NCBI RefSeq assembly: GCF_003298775.1
Contig: NZ_QNTQ01000002.1
Location: 239,258 to 303,257 of the forward strand
DNA from: Rhodosalinus halophilus
GTDB taxonomy: Bacteria; Pseudomonadota; Alphaproteobacteria; Rhodobacterales; Rhodobacteraceae
Length of the DNA: 64,000 bases
Direction: 5' to 3'
A program made the position numbers and the translations under genes. The notes under the pieces were generated by a model. It was not told the DNA's origin and ran no database searches. It was given only the letters and a program-made list of their open reading frames with translations. Positions 18,940 through 29,520 of this stretch are shown here, piece after piece (position 1 is the first letter of the stretch; the number at the start of each line of letters is the position of its first letter).

Positions 18940-21703
18940 TCCCGTCCTCGCAGTCCCCGCAGCCGAAGAGCTCGTCTGCGCGCCCGAGGCGATCTTCGAC
19001 GCGGACGCCTTCGAGCGCGACCTGGCGGCTGCGGCCGCGGCCGCGGCCGATGGTGGCGCGCTGCGCGCGGCGGCGGTCCGACTGCTGCGCGAGGCGCGCG
19101 AGCGGGGGCGCGCGGCCATCGCAGAGGCCTTCCGCGCGCGCCCCTTCGAGGCGCGCGCCACGATCCGCGCCTATGCCTGGCTGACCGACCGTCTGGTGAC
19201 GGCCGCCTGGCGTGTCGCGACGGAGCGCCTGCACCCGCGCCCCACCCCGACCGAGGGAGAGCGCATCGCGGTGCTCGCCGTGGGCGGCTACGGGCGGGGC
19301 GAGATGAGCCCGCACTCGGACGTCGATCTTCTTTTCCTGTCGCCGTGGAAGATCACGGCCTGGGCGGAGAGCGTGACCGAATCCATCCTCTACATCCTGT
19401 GGGATCTGAAACTGAAGATCGGCCACAGCTCGCGCACGGTGAAGGACTGCCTGCGTCTGGGCGCCGAGGACATCACGATCCGGACCGCGCTGCTCGAACA
19501 CCGTCACCTCTGCGGCAACGCCGATCTCTCGGCCGAGCTCGACCAGCGGCTGCGCGCGGAGCTCTTCGAGGGCAGCGAGCGCGAGTTCATCGAGGCCAAG
19601 CTCGCCGAGCGCGACTCGCGCCACACCAAGCAGGGCGCGCGCTATATGGTCGAGCCCAACGTCAAGGAGGGCAAGGGCGGGCTCCGGGATCTGCAGTCGC
19701 TCTACTGGATCGCGAAATACGTCCATCACGTCGATGCCGCGGCGGCGCTGGTCGATCTCGGGGTCTTCCTGCCGGAGGAATACGACCGCTTTCGCCGGGC
19801 CGAGAACTTCCTCTGGGCGGTGCGCTGTCACATGCATCTGATCGCGGGCCGCGCCGTCGAGCAGCTGACCTTCGACATGCAGGTCGATGTGGCCGAGGCG
19901 ATGGGCTACCAGGACAGCCGCGGGCGGCGGGCGGTGGAGCATTTTATGCAGGAATACTTCCTGCACGCCACGGCGGTGGGCGATCTCACGCGCATCTTTC
20001 TCACCGCGCTCGAGGCCGAACACCGCAAGGGCGCGCCGCTTCTGGAGCGGCTCTTCCGCCGCACGCCGCGGGTGCGCAAGGGCTATGCGGTGGTCAACGG
20101 CAGGCTCGCCATAGCGGACGACGATGCGTTTCTCGCCGACAAGCTCAACCTGCTGCGGCTGTTCGAAGAGGGGCTGCGCACCGGGCTTCTCATCCATCCC
20201 GACGCGATGCGCCTCGCGCGCGCCAACCTGCATCTGATCGACGACGAGGTGCGCGACAGCCGCGAGGGGCGGCGGATCTTTCTCGACCTGCTGCTCAAGC
20301 ACGGCAACCCCGAACGCGCGCTGCGGCGGATGAACGAGCTGGGCGTGCTCTCGGCCTTCATCCCCGAATTCGCCCCCGTCGTGGCGATGATGCAGTTCAA
20401 CATGTACCACCACTACACGGTGGACGAACACACCATCCAGTGCATCAGCCAGCTCGCGCGGATCGAGCGCGGCGAGCTGACCGAGAGCCTGCCGGTGGCC
20501 TCCGGCATCCTCGAGGAAGGGGTCAACCGCCGCGTGCTCTACGTCGCGCTGCTGCTGCACGACATCGGCAAGGGCCGCGAGGAGGATCACTCGGTCCTCG
20601 GCGCGCAGATCGCCCGCCGCGTGGCGCCCCGGCTGGGCCTGCGCAAGTGGGAGTCGGAGACGGTGGAATGGCTCGTGCGCTATCACCTTCTGATGTCCGA
20701 CATGGCGCAGAAGCGCGACATCGCCGACCCGCGCACCGTGCGCGACTTCGCCAAGGCGGTGCGCACCAAGGACCGGCTGGATCTGCTGACGGTGCTCACC
20801 GTCTGCGACATCCGGGGGGTCGGCCCCAATACCTGGAACAACTGGAAGGCCGCGTTGCTGCGCGCGCTCTACCGCCAGACGCGCCGCGCCCTCGAAGGCG
20901 GCATGGAGGCGCTCAACCGCGAGAACCGCGAGGCGGAGGCGAAGAAGGCGCTCCGCAAGCGCCTGCGGGGCTGGGACGCCCCCGCCCTGCGCCGCGAACT
21001 CGGGCGGCATTACCCCGCCTACTGGCAGGGGCTGCACGTCACCGCGCACGAGGTCTTCGCGAAGCTCCTGCGCGACATCGGCGAGGGCGACATCCGCATC
21101 GACCTGCACCCCGACGAGGACCGGGACGCGACGCGCATCTGCTTCGCGCTGGCCGATCATCCCGGCATCTTCTCGCGCCTCGCGGGCGCGCTCGCGCTCG
21201 CCGGCGCGAACGTGGTGGATGCGCGCACCTATACCTCGAAGGACGGCTACGCCACGGCCGTCTTCTGGGTGCAGGACGCCGACGGCAGCCCCTACGAGAG
21301 CGAGCGCCTGCCGCGGCTGTCGCGCACGATCGAGAAGACGCTCAAGGGGGAGGTGATCCCGCGCGAGGCGATCCGGCCGAAGGACAAGCTCAAGAAGCGC
21401 GAGCGTGCCTTCCGCGTGCCGACCTCGATCACCTTCGACAACGACGGCTCGGACATCTACACCATCATCGAGGTGGACACGCGCGACCGGCCCGGCCTTC
21501 TCTACGACCTGACGCGCACGCTGGCGGACGCGAACGTCAACATCGCCTCGGCCGTCATCGCCACCTACGGCGAGCAGGCGGTGGACAGCTTCTACGTCAA
21601 GGACATGTTCGGGCTGAAGCTCTATTCCGCCGCCAGGCAACGCACGCTCGAGGCGCGGCTGCGCAAGGCGATCGAGGACGGCGCCGCGAGGGCCGAGGGA
21701 TGA
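18926..21703 (+). CDS. glnD: [protein-PII] uridylyltransferase/uridylyl-removing enzyme
   Basis: 925 residues, full length. GlnD senses glutamine and adds or removes UMP on PII proteins to control nitrogen assimilation. The nucleotidyltransferase site GGYGRGEMSPHSDVDLLF is at 120-137. The PII-uridylyltransferase helical domain follows, then the HD phosphohydrolase (LLLHDIGKGREEDHS, HD at about 545). Two C-terminal ACT domains bind glutamine (about 730-800, starting near DEDRDATRICFALADHPG; and about 845-920 with EVDTRDRPGLLYDLTR). The start is GTG inside the end of the upstream lipoprotein gene. Confidence 0.97.
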   Translation: MPDSDPVLAVPAAEELVCAPEAIFDADAFERDLAAAAAAAADGGALRAAAVRLLREARERGRAAIAEAFRARPFEARATIRAYAWLTDRLVTAAWRVATERLHPRPTPTEGERIAVLAVGGYGRGEMSPHSDVDLLFLSPWKITAWAESVTESILYILWDLKLKIGHSSRTVKDCLRLGAEDITIRTALLEHRHLCGNADLSAELDQRLRAELFEGSEREFIEAKLAERDSRHTKQGARYMVEPNVKEGKGGLRDLQSLYWIAKYVHHVDAAAALVDLGVFLPEEYDRFRRAENFLWAVRCHMHLIAGRAVEQLTFDMQVDVAEAMGYQDSRGRRAVEHFMQEYFLHATAVGDLTRIFLTALEAEHRKGAPLLERLFRRTPRVRKGYAVVNGRLAIADDDAFLADKLNLLRLFEEGLRTGLLIHPDAMRLARANLHLIDDEVRDSREGRRIFLDLLLKHGNPERALRRMNELGVLSAFIPEFAPVVAMMQFNMYHHYTVDEHTIQCISQLARIERGELTESLPVASGILEEGVNRRVLYVALLLHDIGKGREEDHSVLGAQIARRVAPRLGLRKWESETVEWLVRYHLLMSDMAQKRDIADPRTVRDFAKAVRTKDRLDLLTVLTVCDIRGVGPNTWNNWKAALLRALYRQTRRALEGGMEALNRENREAEAKKALRKRLRGWDAPALRRELGRHYPAYWQGLHVTAHEVFAKLLRDIGEGDIRIDLHPDEDRDATRICFALADHPGIFSRLAGALALAGANVVDARTYTSKDGYATAVFWVQDADGSPYESERLPRLSRTIEKTLKGEVIPREAIRPKDKLKKRERAFRVPTSITFDNDGSDIYTIIEVDTRDRPGLLYDLTRTLADANVNIASAVIATYGEQAVDSFYVKDMFGLKLYSAARQRTLEARLRKAIEDGAARAEG

Positions 21704-21883
21704 GCGCGCCGCGGAGACCGGCGAACCCCAGGCCCGCGCAGCCGCGCGCGGCTTCCCAGGCCCGTGCGTCCTGTCGGGGCAACGACTGGCCGGGACGGAT
21801 CGCCTCCGTGCCGGCCGAGGCCGATGCAGGACACGGCTGCATGGGCATGCCGCGGCGCCCCGGGCGATGACGGGCCGCCGCCG

Positions 21884-23428
21884 ATGAGGCCCATCCGCCT
21901 GATGGCCGGGTTCCTGACGGTCGGCGTCTGGACGCTGGCAAGCCGCGTGCTGGGCTTCGCACGCGACGCCATGATCCTCGCATTTCTCGGCACCGGGCCG
22001 CTCTACGAGGCCTACGTCGTCGCCTTCCGCCTGCCCAACATGTTCCGCCGCTTCTTCGCCGAGGGCGCCTTCAACACGGCCTTCGTTCCGATGTTCTCGA
22101 AGAAGCTCGAGGGCGAGGAAGACGCGCAGGCCTTCGCGCGCGAGGCCTTCGCGGGGCTCGGGTCGGTACTGATTGCGCTGACGCTGGTGGCGCAGCTCGC
22201 CATGCCCTGGCTCGTCTACGGCATGGCGAGCGGCTTCGCGGGCCGCGAGGAATTCGGCCTCTCGGTCGAGTTCGGGCGGATCGCTTTCCCCTACATCCTC
22301 TTCATCTCGCTCGCCGCGCTGCTATCGGGCGTGCTCAACGCGACCGGCCGCTTCGCCGCCGCCGCGGCTGCGCCCGTGCTGCTCAACGTGCTGCTGATCG
22401 GCGCGATGGCCGGCGCGCACTACCTGGGCGGCGACGTGGCGCGCGCTCTGATCTGGGCGATCCCGGTGGCCGGCGTCGCGCAACTGCTGCTGGTGGGGTT
22501 CGCCGCGCGCGCGGCCGGCTTCACCATGCGGCTGCAACGCCCGCGGCTCACGCCGGAACTGAAGCGGCTGGTGCGCATCGCCGTGCCCGCCGCGCTCGCC
22601 GGCGGGGTGGTGCAGATCAACCTGCTGGTGGGCCAGCAGGTGGCCAGCTATTTCGACCGCGCGGTGGGCTGGCTCTACGCCGCCGACCGGCTCTACCAAC
22701 TCCCCTTGGGCGTGGTCGGAATCGCCGTGGGGATCGTGCTGCTGCCCGATCTCTCGCGCCGCCTGCGCGCCGGCGACGACGCGGGCGGGCGCGCCGCCTT
22801 CTCGCGGGCCGGCGAGATCGCGCTCGCGCTGACCATTCCATGCGCCGTCGCGCTGGTGCTGATCCCGCTTCCCATCGTCTCGGTCCTGTTCGAACGCGGG
22901 CAGGCCACCGCCGACGACAGCGCGGCGATCGCGGTGGCCGTGGCGATCTATGGCCTCGGCCTTCCGGCCTTCGTGCTGCAGAAGGTGCTGCAGCCGCTGT
23001 TCTTCGCGCGCGAGGACACGCGCTCGCCTTTCCGCTACGCCGTCTGGGCGATGGTCGTGAATGCCGTGCTCGCCATCGGCCTCGCGCCGCTCTTGGGCTG
23101 GATCGCGCCGGCGATCGCCACGACCGCCGCAGGCTGGGCGATGGTCTGGATGCTGGCCGCGGGCGGCCGGCGGATGGGCGAGGTGGCCCGCTTCGACGCC
23201 CGCTTCCGCAGCCGCCTCTGGCGCATCCTCGCGGCCTCGGCGGTCATGGGCGCGGCGCTCTGGGCACTCGAGCTCGCGCTGGGGCCGTTCCTCGGCATGG
23301 GCGGCTGGCGCTGGCTGGCGCTCCTGGCGCTGGTGGGGGGCGGGGCGGCCGTCTATCTGGCCGCCGCGCAGGTGCTGGGCGCGCTCCGGCTCTCAGAGGT
23401 GCGCGGGGCGTTGCGCCGCGGCGGCTGA
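21884..23428 (+). CDS. murJ: lipid II flippase MurJ (MviN)
   Basis: 514 residues with about 14 hydrophobic segments. MurJ moves lipid II across the inner membrane for peptidoglycan synthesis. The start MRPIRLMAGFLTVGVWTLASRVLGFARD and the RLPNMFRRFFAEGAFNTAFVP motif are diagnostic. The ATG at 21884 is chosen because sequence upstream of it is not MurJ-like; about 180 bp separate it from glnD. It is cotranscribed in the glnD direction. Confidence 0.95.
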   Translation: MRPIRLMAGFLTVGVWTLASRVLGFARDAMILAFLGTGPLYEAYVVAFRLPNMFRRFFAEGAFNTAFVPMFSKKLEGEEDAQAFAREAFAGLGSVLIALTLVAQLAMPWLVYGMASGFAGREEFGLSVEFGRIAFPYILFISLAALLSGVLNATGRFAAAAAAPVLLNVLLIGAMAGAHYLGGDVARALIWAIPVAGVAQLLLVGFAARAAGFTMRLQRPRLTPELKRLVRIAVPAALAGGVVQINLLVGQQVASYFDRAVGWLYAADRLYQLPLGVVGIAVGIVLLPDLSRRLRAGDDAGGRAAFSRAGEIALALTIPCAVALVLIPLPIVSVLFERGQATADDSAAIAVAVAIYGLGLPAFVLQKVLQPLFFAREDTRSPFRYAVWAMVVNAVLAIGLAPLLGWIAPAIATTAAGWAMVWMLAAGGRRMGEVARFDARFRSRLWRILAASAVMGAALWALELALGPFLGMGGWRWLALLALVGGGAAVYLAAAQVLGALRLSEVRGALRRGG

Positions 23429-23429
23429 C

Positions 23430-24116
23430 TCAGTCGTGGCGCAGCCGGGCGCGCAGCCGCGCCCATCCGCCGGGGCTGACGAAGAAGGACATCAGGAAGC
23501 CGGTGGCGAAACCCGCCAGATCGGCGATCCAGTCGTTGTAGGCGCCGAAGAGCAGGCCGAAGATCAGCTGGATGGCCAGCAGGAAACCGATCAGCGTGAA
23601 GGCCCGGATCTGCTGTTCGCCCATCTCGCCCAGCCGCGTCCACAGCAGATAGGTGAAGGCCCCGATCAGCCCGTAGACCCCGGGAAAGGCGCCGACCAGC
23701 CATTGCGGATCGCCGAGCAGGAGGCCGAAGACCAGCGCGCCGGCGATGCCGGGGACCACGAAGACGGACAGCGTCGCCAGCGCGCCGAAGACCTCGCCCA
23801 CCATCTTGCCCAGCGCGAGCAGCATGATCCCGGCGAAAAGGGCATGGGTGAAGCTCGCGTGCACGAACTGGTAGGTCACGAGGCGCTGGACATGCTCCAG
23901 CGGCCAGCGCCCCGTCCCGATCATCCAGTCGAGGATCGCGACGTTGAAACCGTAGCTCTCGATCGCCATGGGCCGCCAGCCCACCGCGCCGGGGCCGCCC
24001 AGGAGGCCCCGCGCGCCGAGCGAGAACGCCGCCTCGACGGCGACGATGACGAGAAACAGTGCCGCCACGACGGGCGGCAGCGGATTCACGGGGGCGGGTC
24101 CGGGCCCGTGGCGCAT
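23430..24116 (-). CDS. rhomboid-fold membrane protein lacking catalytic Ser and His (pseudo-protease)
   Basis: 228 residues with six to seven hydrophobic segments and the rhomboid pattern. The N-terminal loop/TM2 part has FVHASFTHALFAGIMLLALG. TM4 should carry GxSG but reads GAFPGVYGLIGA (142-153), with Pro145 at the Ser position. The TM6 His is replaced by Asp199 in ADLAGFATGF. Active rhomboids need both residues, so this should be inactive as a protease and may bind membrane clients or partners. It converges with murJ with only 1 bp between genes and diverges from trpS. Confidence 0.82.
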   Translation of the reverse strand: MRHGPGPAPVNPLPPVVAALFLVIVAVEAAFSLGARGLLGGPGAVGWRPMAIESYGFNVAILDWMIGTGRWPLEHVQRLVTYQFVHASFTHALFAGIMLLALGKMVGEVFGALATLSVFVVPGIAGALVFGLLLGDPQWLVGAFPGVYGLIGAFTYLLWTRLGEMGEQQIRAFTLIGFLLAIQLIFGLLFGAYNDWIADLAGFATGFLMSFFVSPGGWARLRARLRHD

Positions 24117-24199
24117 GCCGCTCTCCCTCGCTTGCTTGACGGTCCCAGCCCCCGTGGGTAAGCGAGCCGCGACCAGAACGCCAGACGGAGTTTCGCGGC

Positions 24200-25231
24200 A
24201 TGTCCGACACGGATCACCTCGCCGGCTTCACGCCGCGCGTGTTCTCGGGCATCCAGCCCTCGGGCAACCTGCATCTCGGCAACTACCTGGGCGCGCTCAA
24301 GCGCTTTGTCGAGACGCAGGAACAGGGGATCGAGACCGTCTACTGCATGGTGGACATGCACGCGATCACGGTCTGGCAGGATCCCGCGCGCCTCGCCCGC
24401 GCCACGCGCGAGCTGTGCGCCGGCTTCATCGCCGCCGGCATCGACCCCGAACGCTCGATCCTCTTCAATCAGTCCCAGGTGGCCGAACACGCGCAGCTGG
24501 CCTGGATTTTCAACTGCGTCGCCCGCATGGGCTGGATGAAGCGCATGACGCAATGGAAGGACAAGGCCGGCAAGAACCAGGAGGAGGCCAGCCTCGGGCT
24601 CTTCGCCTATCCCGCGCTCATGGCGGCCGACATCCTCGCCTATCACGCGACCCATGTTCCCGTGGGCGAGGACCAGAAACAGCACCTCGAGCTCACGCGC
24701 GACATCGCGGCGAAGTTCAACCACGACTACGGCGTGGATTTCTTTCCGCTCACCGAGCCGGTGATCGAGGGTGCCGCGACGCGGGTGATGAGCTTGCGCG
24801 ACGGGTCGAAGAAGATGTCGAAATCCGATGTCTCGGACATGAGCCGGATCAACATGACCGACGACGCGGACGCCATCGCGCAGAAGATCCGCAAGGCGCG
24901 CACCGATCCGCACCCCCTGCCCTCGGATCACGCGGGGCTGGAGGAACGGCCCGAGGCGCGCAATCTCGTCAACATCTACGCGGGTCTCGCCGACATGGAG
25001 GTGGAGCAGGTGCTGGCCGAATACGGCGGCAAGCAGTTCTCCGAGTTCAAGCCCGCGCTCGCGGAACTCGCGGTGGAGCAGCTCGCGCCCATCTCGGCCG
25101 AAATGGCCCGCCTTATGGAAGCGCCCGACGAGATCGACGCCATCCTCGCCCGCGGCGCCGAGCGCGCCCGCGCCATCGCCGCGCCGATCCTCAAGCGCAC
25201 CTACGAGATCGTGGGGATGGTGGGGGCCTGA
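24200..25231 (+). CDS. trpS: tryptophan-tRNA ligase
   Basis: 343 residues. It charges tRNA-Trp. The class I signature appears as [13 protein letters not shown] (HIGH-like) near residue 20 and [12 protein letters not shown] (KMSKS) near 210. Another recognisable part is [18 protein letters not shown]. The start is ATG at 24200, divergent from the rhomboid-fold gene 83 bp away. Confidence 0.98.
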   Translation: MSDTDHLAGFTPRVFSGIQPSGNLHLGNYLGALKRFVETQEQGIETVYCMVDMHAITVWQDPARLARATRELCAGFIAAGIDPERSILFNQSQVAEHAQLAWIFNCVARMGWMKRMTQWKDKAGKNQEEASLGLFAYPALMAADILAYHATHVPVGEDQKQHLELTRDIAAKFNHDYGVDFFPLTEPVIEGAATRVMSLRDGSKKMSKSDVSDMSRINMTDDADAIAQKIRKARTDPHPLPSDHAGLEERPEARNLVNIYAGLADMEVEQVLAEYGGKQFSEFKPALAELAVEQLAPISAEMARLMEAPDEIDAILARGAERARAIAAPILKRTYEIVGMVGA

Positions 25232-25337
25232 GCCGGCCCCCGCGCGACCAGGACAAGCTGCGCACAGGCGTGGTGCGCCCGTGCCGCTTGCGGCAGGTTC
25301 GCGACGCGCCCAGCTTCTCCCGAAAAGGGAGACTGCG

Positions 25338-25823
25338 ATGACCTACACAGCACCGCCTGGCACCCGCGTGGGCCACGTCCACCTGAAGGTCGCGGACCTC
25401 GACCGCGCGATCGGCTTCTATTCCGGCGTGCTCGGCTTCGAGGTGACTCAACGCATCGGGGATCAGGCGGCCTTTCTCTCTGCGGGCGGCTATCACCACC
25501 ACATCGGCCTCAACACCTGGGAAAGCCGCGGAGGCGCGGCACCGCCCGCCGGGACGACCGGCCTCTATCACGCGGCGTTCCTCTATCCCGACCGCGCGGC
25601 GCTGGCGCGGGCGGTGCAGCGGGTGCTCGATGCTGGGATCGCGCTCGATGGCGCGTCGGATCACGGGGTGAGCGAGGCAGTCTATCTGACCGATCCGGAC
25701 GGCAACGGCGTCGAGCTCTACCGCGACCGGCCGAAGGCGGAATGGCCGCGCAGCGCCGACGGCAGCCTCGCGATGATCACCGCGCCGCTCGATCTGCGCG
25801 GCCTTCTGGCAGAGGCGGCCTGA
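25338..25823 (+). CDS. VOC family protein (glyoxalase/ring-cleavage dioxygenase fold)
   Basis: 161 residues. One vicinal-oxygen-chelate module pair is visible: VGHVHLKVADLDRAIGFYSGVLGF at the start, and VSEAVYLTDPDGNGVELYRDRP later. His and Glu metal ligands (HVHLKV His, YHAAF His, GVELY Glu) are present. It resembles catechol-2,3-dioxygenase-like VOC proteins of unknown substrate. The ATG at 25338 has AAGGGAG upstream. It stands alone between trpS and the toxin-antitoxin pair. Confidence 0.85.
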   Translation: MTYTAPPGTRVGHVHLKVADLDRAIGFYSGVLGFEVTQRIGDQAAFLSAGGYHHHIGLNTWESRGGAAPPAGTTGLYHAAFLYPDRAALARAVQRVLDAGIALDGASDHGVSEAVYLTDPDGNGVELYRDRPKAEWPRSADGSLAMITAPLDLRGLLAEAA

Positions 25824-25897
25824 AGCGCCGTCACATCCCTTGCTTTCGCCACATTAGCTTCTTACGCTTTCGCCATCGATCACATGAAAGTATGAAA

Positions 25898-26110
25898 ATG
25901 GCCGAGACCGCGACCCTGTCCTCGAAGTTCCAGATCTCGATCCCCAAGGCGATCCGCACCGCGCAGCATTGGGAAGCGGGCCAGACCTTCGCCTTCATCC
26001 CGAAGGGCACCGGCGTCCTGCTGGTGCCGGTACCGAAGCGGGAGGCGCTGAAAGGTCTCGCGCGCGGAGCATCCGCCAACGACTATCGAGACCGCTCGGA
26101 CCGGGTCTGA
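25898..26110 (+). CDS. AbrB/MazE-type antitoxin
   Basis: 70 residues. The swapped-hairpin AbrB DNA-binding fold is apparent: TATLSSKFQISIPKAIRTAQHWEAGQ followed by the strand-forming VLLVPVPKREAL. The C-terminal tail GASANDYRDRSDRV is the usual toxin-binding extension. The ATG at 25898 is chosen (GAAAG 8 nt upstream); ATG 25892 is also possible. Its stop overlaps the start of the PIN toxin (TGATG). It should neutralise that toxin and repress its own promoter. Confidence 0.85.
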   Translation: MAETATLSSKFQISIPKAIRTAQHWEAGQTFAFIPKGTGVLLVPVPKREALKGLARGASANDYRDRSDRV

Positions 26111-26490
26111 TGATCCTCGTCGACACGTCGGCGTGGATCGAATGGCTCATCGGCTCGCCCACGGGCGAGAAACTCTCCGGGCAGTTGCCCGAACAGGCCG
26201 AATGGCTCGTCCCGACCATGGTCCAGCTCGAGCTGGCCAAATGGCTGACCCGCGAGGTCGGCGAGGACAAGGCAGATCAGGTCATCGCCTTCACGCAGGT
26301 CTGCACTGTCGTGCCACTCGACACCGAGATTGCGCTGGCGGCTGCAGAGGCTTGCCGGGCGTACAAGCTTGCGACCGCAGACGCGATCATCTTCGCAACC
26401 GCCCGCGCGCAGGGGGCGACGCTCCTGACCTGCGACGCACATTTCGAGGGACTGCCCGGCGTATCCCTGATCGAGAAGATCAAGACCTGA
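26110..26490 (+). CDS. vapC: VapC-type PIN-domain toxin ribonuclease
   Basis: 126 residues. The PIN acidic site is complete: Asp5 (LVDTSAW), Glu41 (QLELAKW), Asp91 (TADAIIFATA) and Asp109 (TCDAHFEGL). VapC toxins are Mg-dependent RNases that cut tRNA or rRNA when freed from antitoxin. It overlaps the AbrB-type antitoxin by 1 bp, a classic toxin-antitoxin operon. The pair sits in an accessory patch next to a decayed transposase. Confidence 0.9.
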   Translation: MILVDTSAWIEWLIGSPTGEKLSGQLPEQAEWLVPTMVQLELAKWLTREVGEDKADQVIAFTQVCTVVPLDTEIALAAAEACRAYKLATADAIIFATARAQGATLLTCDAHFEGLPGVSLIEKIKT

Positions 26491-26523
26491 CACCGGGGCC
26501 GCCGTTTACCGTCAGTTCCTCGT

Positions 26524-26646
26524 TCAGTGGCCGCCCACCGACCCGTATTCGGAACAGACCGGACCCTCCGGCCATCGCTGCGCTTCCACGCGGGCACGGC
26601 ACGCAGCATCTGCCGAGAATTCCTGCATGAACCAGATCATGCTCAT
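26524..26646 (-). pseudogene. IS1595-type transposase, decayed N-terminal remnant
   Basis: A 40-residue frame on the minus strand, beginning MSMIWFMQEFSADAACR and including AQRWPEGPVC. This pattern (F..F..E.AC...L...RWP.G.VCP.CGS) is the N-terminal zinc-ribbon region of IS1595-family transposases. The second cysteine of the ribbon is lost (CSEYGS instead of CPHCGS) and the frame stops a few residues later. No DDE core or terminal repeats are seen. It marks a past insertion next to the VapC gene. Confidence 0.5.
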
Positions 26647-26805
26647 GACACCAAGCGGTGTTCTTGTTTTGCCTGCATGGTTGCAGTCACAAAACCGACT
26701 CCTCTCGTCGCTAGGGTCGGCTCGGGCGACTCGCACTGCCCGTCGCGGCGCAGGTCCCCCGACACCGTCATGCCGCCGCGTGCCGGAACAGACCCGGCGA
26801 TATCC

Positions 26806-26831
26806 GCCCCCGGCGTTCCCCCGCCGGGGGC
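26806..26831 (+). promoter_or_regulatory. GC-rich hairpin in the leader of the aminotransferase-pca operon
   Basis: A perfect 10-bp inverted repeat GCCCCCGGCG - TTCCCC - CGCCGGGGGC, 80 bp upstream of the aminotransferase start. No T-run follows, so it is not a canonical terminator. It could be a leader or attenuator structure. The rest of the 26491-26911 interval holds only the transposase remnant and the RBS (GGAGGAGGAGG) of the next gene. Confidence 0.4.
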
Positions 26832-26911
26832 ATTTCGCGTCTGGACCTCGGCGCGGGGCGGGCCTAGGCTCCGGCGGCATTCAAGGGCATGGGGAGGAGG
26901 AGGCGCGCGCC

Positions 26912-28889
<1,978 letters not shown>

Positions 28890-28892
28890 GCC

Positions 28893-29519
28893 ATGCGGCA
28901 GCCGCTTGCCTACCTCAAGGAGAGCCCCTCGCAGACGGCCGGGCCTTACGTCCACATCGGCCTCGCGCCCGGCGCGGCGGGCTTTTCCATCTTCGATCAG
29001 GAACTGGGCTGGGACATCGCCGGGCCGAACGCGGCAGGCGAGCGCATCCGCATCGAGGGCATGGTGCTCGACGGCACCGGCGCGCCGGTGCGCGACGTGC
29101 TGATCGAGGCCTGGCAGGCCAATGCCGCCGGCATCTACCCCCACCCCGAGGATCCGCGACACACGGAAGTCGAGGACGGCTTTCGCGGCTGGGGGCGCAC
29201 GATCTCGGACTTCGAGACCGGCCTGTGGGGCTTCGAGACCGTGAAGCCGGGCACGGTGCCGGGCCGCAACGGGACGGTTCAGGCGCCGCACATCAGCCTC
29301 TGGATCGTGGCCCGCGGCATCAACCTCGGCCTTGCGACGCGCCTCTATTTCTCCGACGAGGGCGAGGCCAACGCCGCCGACCCGGTGCTGAACCTGGTCG
29401 AGCAGACCCACCGCCGCGACACGTTGGTGGCCAAGCGCGAAGAGCGCGACGGCCAGCCGCTCTATCGCTTCGACATCCGGCTTCAGGGCGACCACGAAAC
29501 CGTTTTCCTGGATATCTGA
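28893..29519 (+). CDS. pcaG: protocatechuate 3,4-dioxygenase, alpha subunit
   Basis: 208 residues. It shares the intradiol dioxygenase fold of PcaH but lacks the iron ligand set, as normal for the alpha subunit. Recognisable are ESPSQTAGPYVHIGLAPG, VLIEAWQANAAGIYPHPED and the KPGTVPGRNGTVQAPHISLW stretch. It forms the (alpha-beta) heteromer with PcaH. It lies between pcaH and the BKACE gene, with 1 bp before the next ATG. Confidence 0.95.
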   Translation: MRQPLAYLKESPSQTAGPYVHIGLAPGAAGFSIFDQELGWDIAGPNAAGERIRIEGMVLDGTGAPVRDVLIEAWQANAAGIYPHPEDPRHTEVEDGFRGWGRTISDFETGLWGFETVKPGTVPGRNGTVQAPHISLWIVARGINLGLATRLYFSDEGEANAADPVLNLVEQTHRRDTLVAKREERDGQPLYRFDIRLQGDHETVFLDI

Positions 29520-29520
29520 C

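Noticed and set aside
21700..21870. A 56-codon frame starting in the glnD stop (ATGA)
   Set aside because: Arg/Ala/Pro-rich, no conserved look, and it runs only into the murJ leader; more likely noncoding.
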